54,676 bases of DNA from JANXVY01 sp034408685 (GTDB lineage: Bacteria; Pseudomonadota; Alphaproteobacteria; Rhizobiales; Hyphomicrobiaceae): NCBI GenBank assembly GCA_034408685.1, contig JAWXCP010000141.1:1-54676 (forward strand). Reading direction: 5' to 3'. Below are positions 52,172 to 54,676 of this stretch, piece after piece; position 1 is the first letter of the stretch; every line of letters begins with the position of its first letter. The notes under the pieces were generated by a model. It saw only the letters and a program-made list of their open reading frames with translations, searched no databases and had not been told where the DNA came from. A program made the translations under genes and the position numbers.

Positions 52172-52405
52172 TCATGCACCATTATGAAGGCTGAACAGCA
52201 CGCCATCACTATGAGCGTTAAAGTTAAAAACCGCGACCCAATTAAACAACGGCGCAGATTGGCCGGTGTTTCCTACCTCGGATAGCCAGGCGACGGCGGC
52301 CTTGCGTAGGTGCGACACCTCAACGATGTAAGATAACCGTAACATCTCGCGCAGACCGTCGTTTCGTACGATTGGAACGCTGCCGACGCGATGTAGTCCC
52401 CTCAC
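52172..52405 (-). CDS. unrecognised short ORF immediately after nuoA
   Basis: A 77-residue frame from a GTG at 52403-52405, 8 nt past the nuoA stop. It contains LRLSYIVEVSHLRKAAVAWL and ends in HNGA. Its base composition is lower in GC than its neighbours, and it is in the same frame as the 5' part of the GNAT remnant, from which a TGA divides it. It may be a degraded remnant of the same acquired segment rather than a gene. No family is recognised. Confidence 0.25.
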   Translation of the reverse strand: MRGLHRVGSVPIVRNDGLREMLRLSYIVEVSHLRKAAVAWLSEVGNTGQSAPLFNWVAVFNFNAHSDGVLFSLHNGA

Positions 52406-52412
52406 CGTCGTA

Positions 52413-52778
52413 TCAATCCCAATCGAGGGCGCCTTTTTTCCATTCGTAGATGAAGCCGACGGTCAACACGGCCAGGAAAACCATCATCGACCAGAAGCCG
52501 AATAGTCCGATGTCGCGGAACGCCGCTGCCCATGGAAACAGGAACGCGATTTCGAGGTCGAAGATAATGAACAGGATCGCCACGAGATAGAACCGCACGT
52601 CGAACCGCATTCGGCTGTCGTCGAAGGCGTTGAACCCACACTCGTAGGCAGCTACTTTTTCGCTATCCGGGTTGCGGATCGCGACAAGAAACGGCGTGAT
52701 CAACAGCACCGCAACGAACGCCAGCGACACGGCGAGAAAGATCGCAAGCGGCAGATAGTCTTGGAACAGGTTGGCCAT
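52413..52778 (-). CDS. nuoA: NADH-quinone oxidoreductase subunit A (NuoA)
   Basis: The 121-residue membrane subunit of complex I has three segments: LPLAIFLAVSLAFVAVLLIT, FYLVAILFIIFDLEIAFLFP and FWSMMVFLAVLTVGFIYEWK. The conserved YECGFNAFDDSRMRFDVRFY loop is intact. The ATG at 52776-52778 with GAGGCGGG upstream is the family start. nuoB would normally follow directly; here it is 880 bp away. It is divergent from the cytochrome c gene across 321 bp. Confidence 0.95.
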   Translation of the reverse strand: MANLFQDYLPLAIFLAVSLAFVAVLLITPFLVAIRNPDSEKVAAYECGFNAFDDSRMRFDVRFYLVAILFIIFDLEIAFLFPWAAAFRDIGLFGFWSMMVFLAVLTVGFIYEWKKGALDWD

Positions 52779-52882
52779 GGGTCCCGCCTCGGTAAGATCG
52801 GACCCAGTAGTACCGTGCGCTGCGGCGGCATGCAACGGCGCTGTCCTTGCCATCCTGAAACGCTCCGCTGCCAAAAACTTTC

Positions 52883-52930
52883 TGGCTTCGCTTGGAACTG
52901 GCTTCGCTTGGAACTGGCTTCGCTTGGAAC
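52883..52930. repeat. three perfect tandem 16-bp units in the nuoA-cytochrome c gap
   Basis: TGGCTTCGCTTGGAAC occurs three times without change (52883, 52899, 52915). It lies about 105 bp upstream of nuoA and 170 bp upstream of the cytochrome gene. The 321-bp gap (52779-53099) has no gene. Confidence 0.92.
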
Positions 52931-52987
52931 TGGGCGAGGTCTGCGGGAGGCGCGAACACGCTGACTTGACGGGGATTTCGACGCCTC

Positions 52988-53001
52988 TTGATCAAGATCA
53001 G
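52988..53001. promoter_or_regulatory. FNR/FixK-like box upstream of cytochrome c
   Basis: TTGAT-CAAG-ATCAG matches nine of ten conserved positions of the TTGAT-N4-ATCAA site used by FNR, FixK and Anr regulators. It is centred about 105 bp upstream of the cytochrome c ATG. It could also be chance. Confidence 0.3.
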
Positions 53002-53099
53002 AGCGGCCCGCCCGTTGGCGCGCTCTCGTGACGCTGCGACGGCGTCGGTGCCGTGCCCCCCCGCGACCCGCAAGCGGCTCCTCCAACGAAGCAGAAGTC

Positions 53100-53528
53100 A
53101 TGACCATCTTGACACCCGTTCGCCATCTGGTCGCGTGCTGCGCGGTTGTAGCAGCGCTTGCTACGGCGAACCCGCACGCGAGCGCGGAAGAGCGCCCCGA
53201 CGCGCCGAGCGCCGACCGCGGCCGCGATCTCACGCTGCGGCTGTGCAGCAACTGCCACGTCGGCCCACAGTCGCAGACAAGCGCGTCGGGCGGCAGCGTG
53301 CCGGCCGGTGTTCCAACGCTGCGAGCGATCGCAAACAAGCCGGGACAAACTGCGCGCCACATCGAAATGACGCTGATCAACCCGCACCCGCCGATGCCCG
53401 ACACGCAGTTGACGCGCCGCGAGATCAAGGACGTTATCGAGTATCTAGACTCGCTGCGCAGCGACCAGACCGGCCCGCCGTTCCAGGAGCCGCCGGCCGA
53501 TGTCCCGGCTTATCCCAAGCCGTCGTGA
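53100..53528 (+). CDS. secreted mono-heme c-type cytochrome
   Basis: The 142-residue protein has a signal peptide (TPVRHLVACCAVVAALATAN, cleavage likely after ASA) and one heme site, CSNCH. PHPPMPDTQLTRREIKDVIE supplies the probable Met axial ligand and the C-terminal helix. The class I fold of about 100 residues suits a periplasmic electron carrier. The ATG at 53100 starts the signal peptide; the frame opens at 53028 without support. Its neighbour nuoA and a possible FNR/FixK box suggest a respiratory role. The stop codon lies inside a tandem repeat. Confidence 0.88.
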   Translation: MTILTPVRHLVACCAVVAALATANPHASAEERPDAPSADRGRDLTLRLCSNCHVGPQSQTSASGGSVPAGVPTLRAIANKPGQTARHIEMTLINPHPPMPDTQLTRREIKDVIEYLDSLRSDQTGPPFQEPPADVPAYPKPS

Positions 53529-53569
53529 TGCGCTAAAGTCGTGATGCGCTAAAGTTGTGATGTGCTAAA
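53522..53569. repeat. three tandem 16-bp units spanning the cytochrome c stop codon
   Basis: GTCGTGATGCGCTAAA (53522) is repeated at 53538 and, with two changes, at 53554. The first copy contains the last codons and the TGA of the cytochrome gene. Because the period is 16, the TGA and TAA in each copy rotate through all three frames. Confidence 0.92.
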
Positions 53570-53609
53570 AACGGCGACTTCGCAGCGGGGACAGGCAGCT
53601 CCGGCAACG

Positions 53610-54536
53610 TCACGGTGCGGCCTGCTCTCGCCACACGCGCAACCGGGTCGCGATTTCGGCTTCGGTGGTTTCGGTGCCGGGTAGGCGGTAGTGGCGGGCG
53701 AGTTCAGATAGCGCGATTTGGAGCGCGATTTTGCCCGAACGAACCGGCCAGCCTCGCCGCCGCTCGATTTCCTCGACCCCGATCAAGTGACCACAGACAT
53801 CGATCAGCAGCCCGGCGGAAACCGGGCCGACAGCACCCAGCGCACGCCGGATCCGCTGCGCGGCCGCAACTGTGCCGTCGTTCGTGTCAGCCGACCCGCC
53901 CGGGCGGCGTTGCGATGATCCCATGCCGCCGCCGCCAATGCGGCTCCAATCGATCGTAACGCGCGGCGTCATCTCGGCGCGCCAAAGGTCGGAACGGAAC
54001 CGCTCACCAGCCTCAAGTTGCGTCGCAGATATGAGCGGTCGGCCGGACTTGTCCTTATGGCGGCGCAGCCAGCCGAGCGGGCTCTCGCCAGGGTCGACGT
54101 GCGGCGCGTTTGGCATCGCTGACAGATGGGCTGGCACGGTCCCGGTATTTGCCGAGGTAAGCGACGCTCCATCGCCAGACGACTTCTGGCGGCGCAGCAG
54201 TTGACGGGCGGCCCGGCTCAAGACCCAGCGCACATTATCGCAATCGACGGGGACAAGCCAGCCGGCATCACGGGCATCGCGGAACAACGCGTAAGGCAGC
54301 CGATTACGACGGCTTCGGCAGTGGGTTTCCGTCGGGCGAGTTGGGCAGTCATCGCTCAAGTGAATTTCGACCGAGCGGCTGCCATCGGGGGCGATGATCA
54401 ATTCGGCGATGGCTCCACGGCGGGCAAGGATAGCGAGCGCGGCGAGATTTGCAGCGCCAGCATTGGCAACAGGTCGGGTTGTAGGAGCGATGCTCGCGAC
54501 CGGCCGTTGGCTGGCCTCCGTGCGTGTCTTGGACAT
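53610..54536 (-). CDS. DUF6456 domain-containing protein
   Basis: The 308-residue protein has the C-terminal DUF6456 pattern: SPLGWLRRHKDKSGRPLISA, TQLEAGERFRSDL, MTPRVTIDWSRIGGGG, LLIDVCGHLIGVEEIERRRG and IALQIALSELARHY. It is a cytoplasmic, DNA-binding-like alphaproteobacterial family of unknown role. The N-terminal half has a helix-turn-helix-like AANLAALAILARRGAIAELI region, a lone CPTRPTETHC and LPYALFRDARDAGWL. The ATG has GAGG upstream and lies 9 nt after the stop of the preceding frame, indicating an operon. Confidence 0.85.
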   Translation of the reverse strand: MSKTRTEASQRPVASIAPTTRPVANAGAANLAALAILARRGAIAELIIAPDGSRSVEIHLSDDCPTRPTETHCRSRRNRLPYALFRDARDAGWLVPVDCDNVRWVLSRAARQLLRRQKSSGDGASLTSANTGTVPAHLSAMPNAPHVDPGESPLGWLRRHKDKSGRPLISATQLEAGERFRSDLWRAEMTPRVTIDWSRIGGGGMGSSQRRPGGSADTNDGTVAAAQRIRRALGAVGPVSAGLLIDVCGHLIGVEEIERRRGWPVRSGKIALQIALSELARHYRLPGTETTEAEIATRLRVWREQAAP

Positions 54537-54545
54537 CGGGTGACC

Positions 54546-54676
54546 TCAGCCGTCGATATCGGAGCAAAAGGCGCAGCGCGGCACGCGACGGGTCACGAGG
54601 CGGACCACGGCGCGCTCGAGCAGGATCAGTGCACGGTCGAAATGCGGGTCGTCGCGGCGGTCTTCGACGACGGCAC
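54546..54676 (-). CDS. 3' end of a hypothetical gene (partial)
   Basis: An open frame enters from the right edge and ends at a TGA (54546-54548). The 43 visible residues include DDPHFDRALILLERAVVRLV and a final CAFCSDIDG with a CxxC pair. It is 9 nt upstream of the DUF6456 gene and likely co-transcribed. No family is recognised. Confidence 0.55.
   Translation of the reverse strand, partial: AVVEDRRDDPHFDRALILLERAVVRLVTRRVPRCAFCSDIDG

Overview
The window is a high-GC segment that reads as an alphaproteobacterium, most likely Hyphomicrobiales (Rhizobiales). The evidence is gene order and family content, not a database search: adk sits between secY and rpsM, the rplK-rplA-rplJ-rplL-rpoB-rpoC block runs straight into rpsL-rpsG-fusA-tuf and the S10/spc/alpha clusters, and HspQ, DUF6456, DUF4394 and a tripartite tricarboxylate (TTT) transporter are present.

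Layout. (1) 1-2136: the first codons of a leftward gene, a malyl-CoA lyase-type CitE-family enzyme with a small in-frame internal duplication, and an HspQ with a long disordered N-terminal extension. (2) 2372-35122: one uninterrupted leftward block of about 33 kb, read from right to left as secE-nusG-rplK-rplA-(L10 leader)-rplJ-rplL-rpoB-rpoC-rpsL-rpsG-fusA-tuf-rpsJ-rplC-rplD-rplW-rplB-rpsS-rplV-rpsC-rplP-rpmC-rpsQ-rplN-rplX-rplE-rpsN-rpsH-rplF-rplR-rpsE-rpmD-rplO-secY-adk-rpsM-rpsK-rpoA-rplQ. Many junctions are 1-4 nt overlaps, and several starts are GTG or TTG with strong Shine-Dalgarno sites. (3) 35241-36653: leftward tRNA-Trp(CCA), a UPF0145/YbjQ protein, tRNA-Gly(TCC), tRNA-Tyr(GTA) and tRNA-Glu(CTC). 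(4) 36938-47327: a carboxylic-acid metabolism island. It holds a fused FAD/Fe-S 2-hydroxyacid dehydrogenase, a GntR/FCD regulator and a serine-glyoxylate aminotransferase (all leftward), then a divergent TctC-TctB-TctA uptake system and a ketopantoate-reductase-like protein. A palindromic operator candidate lies in the divergent promoter region. (5) 47591-54676: an accessory region with a DUF4394 protein, a small secreted protein, DUF1963, a Uma2-family protein, a split complex I pair (nuoB, and nuoA about 0.9 kb away), a frameshifted GNAT acetyltransferase between them, a mono-heme cytochrome c, and a DUF6456 regulator-like gene.

The most unusual signal is in the DNA between and at the ends of genes. 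At least six places carry 3-4 tandem copies of a 15- or 16-bp unit. The unit sequence is unrelated from place to place, and several shorter two- or three-copy arrays accompany them. Several arrays touch or overlap stop codons. One (15-bp units between nuoB and the Uma2 gene) forms a 24-codon pentapeptide-repeat ORF, coupled to nuoB by TAATG and to the Uma2 gene by GTGA, and it supplies the Uma2 Shine-Dalgarno site. Another (19 bp, two copies) breaks the GNAT gene; deleting one copy in silico restores the frame. Separately, three sites carry degenerate 7-bp-periodic repeats, two of them as inverted pairs directly after stop codons. No CRISPR array, insertion sequence, integrase or rRNA gene was seen.
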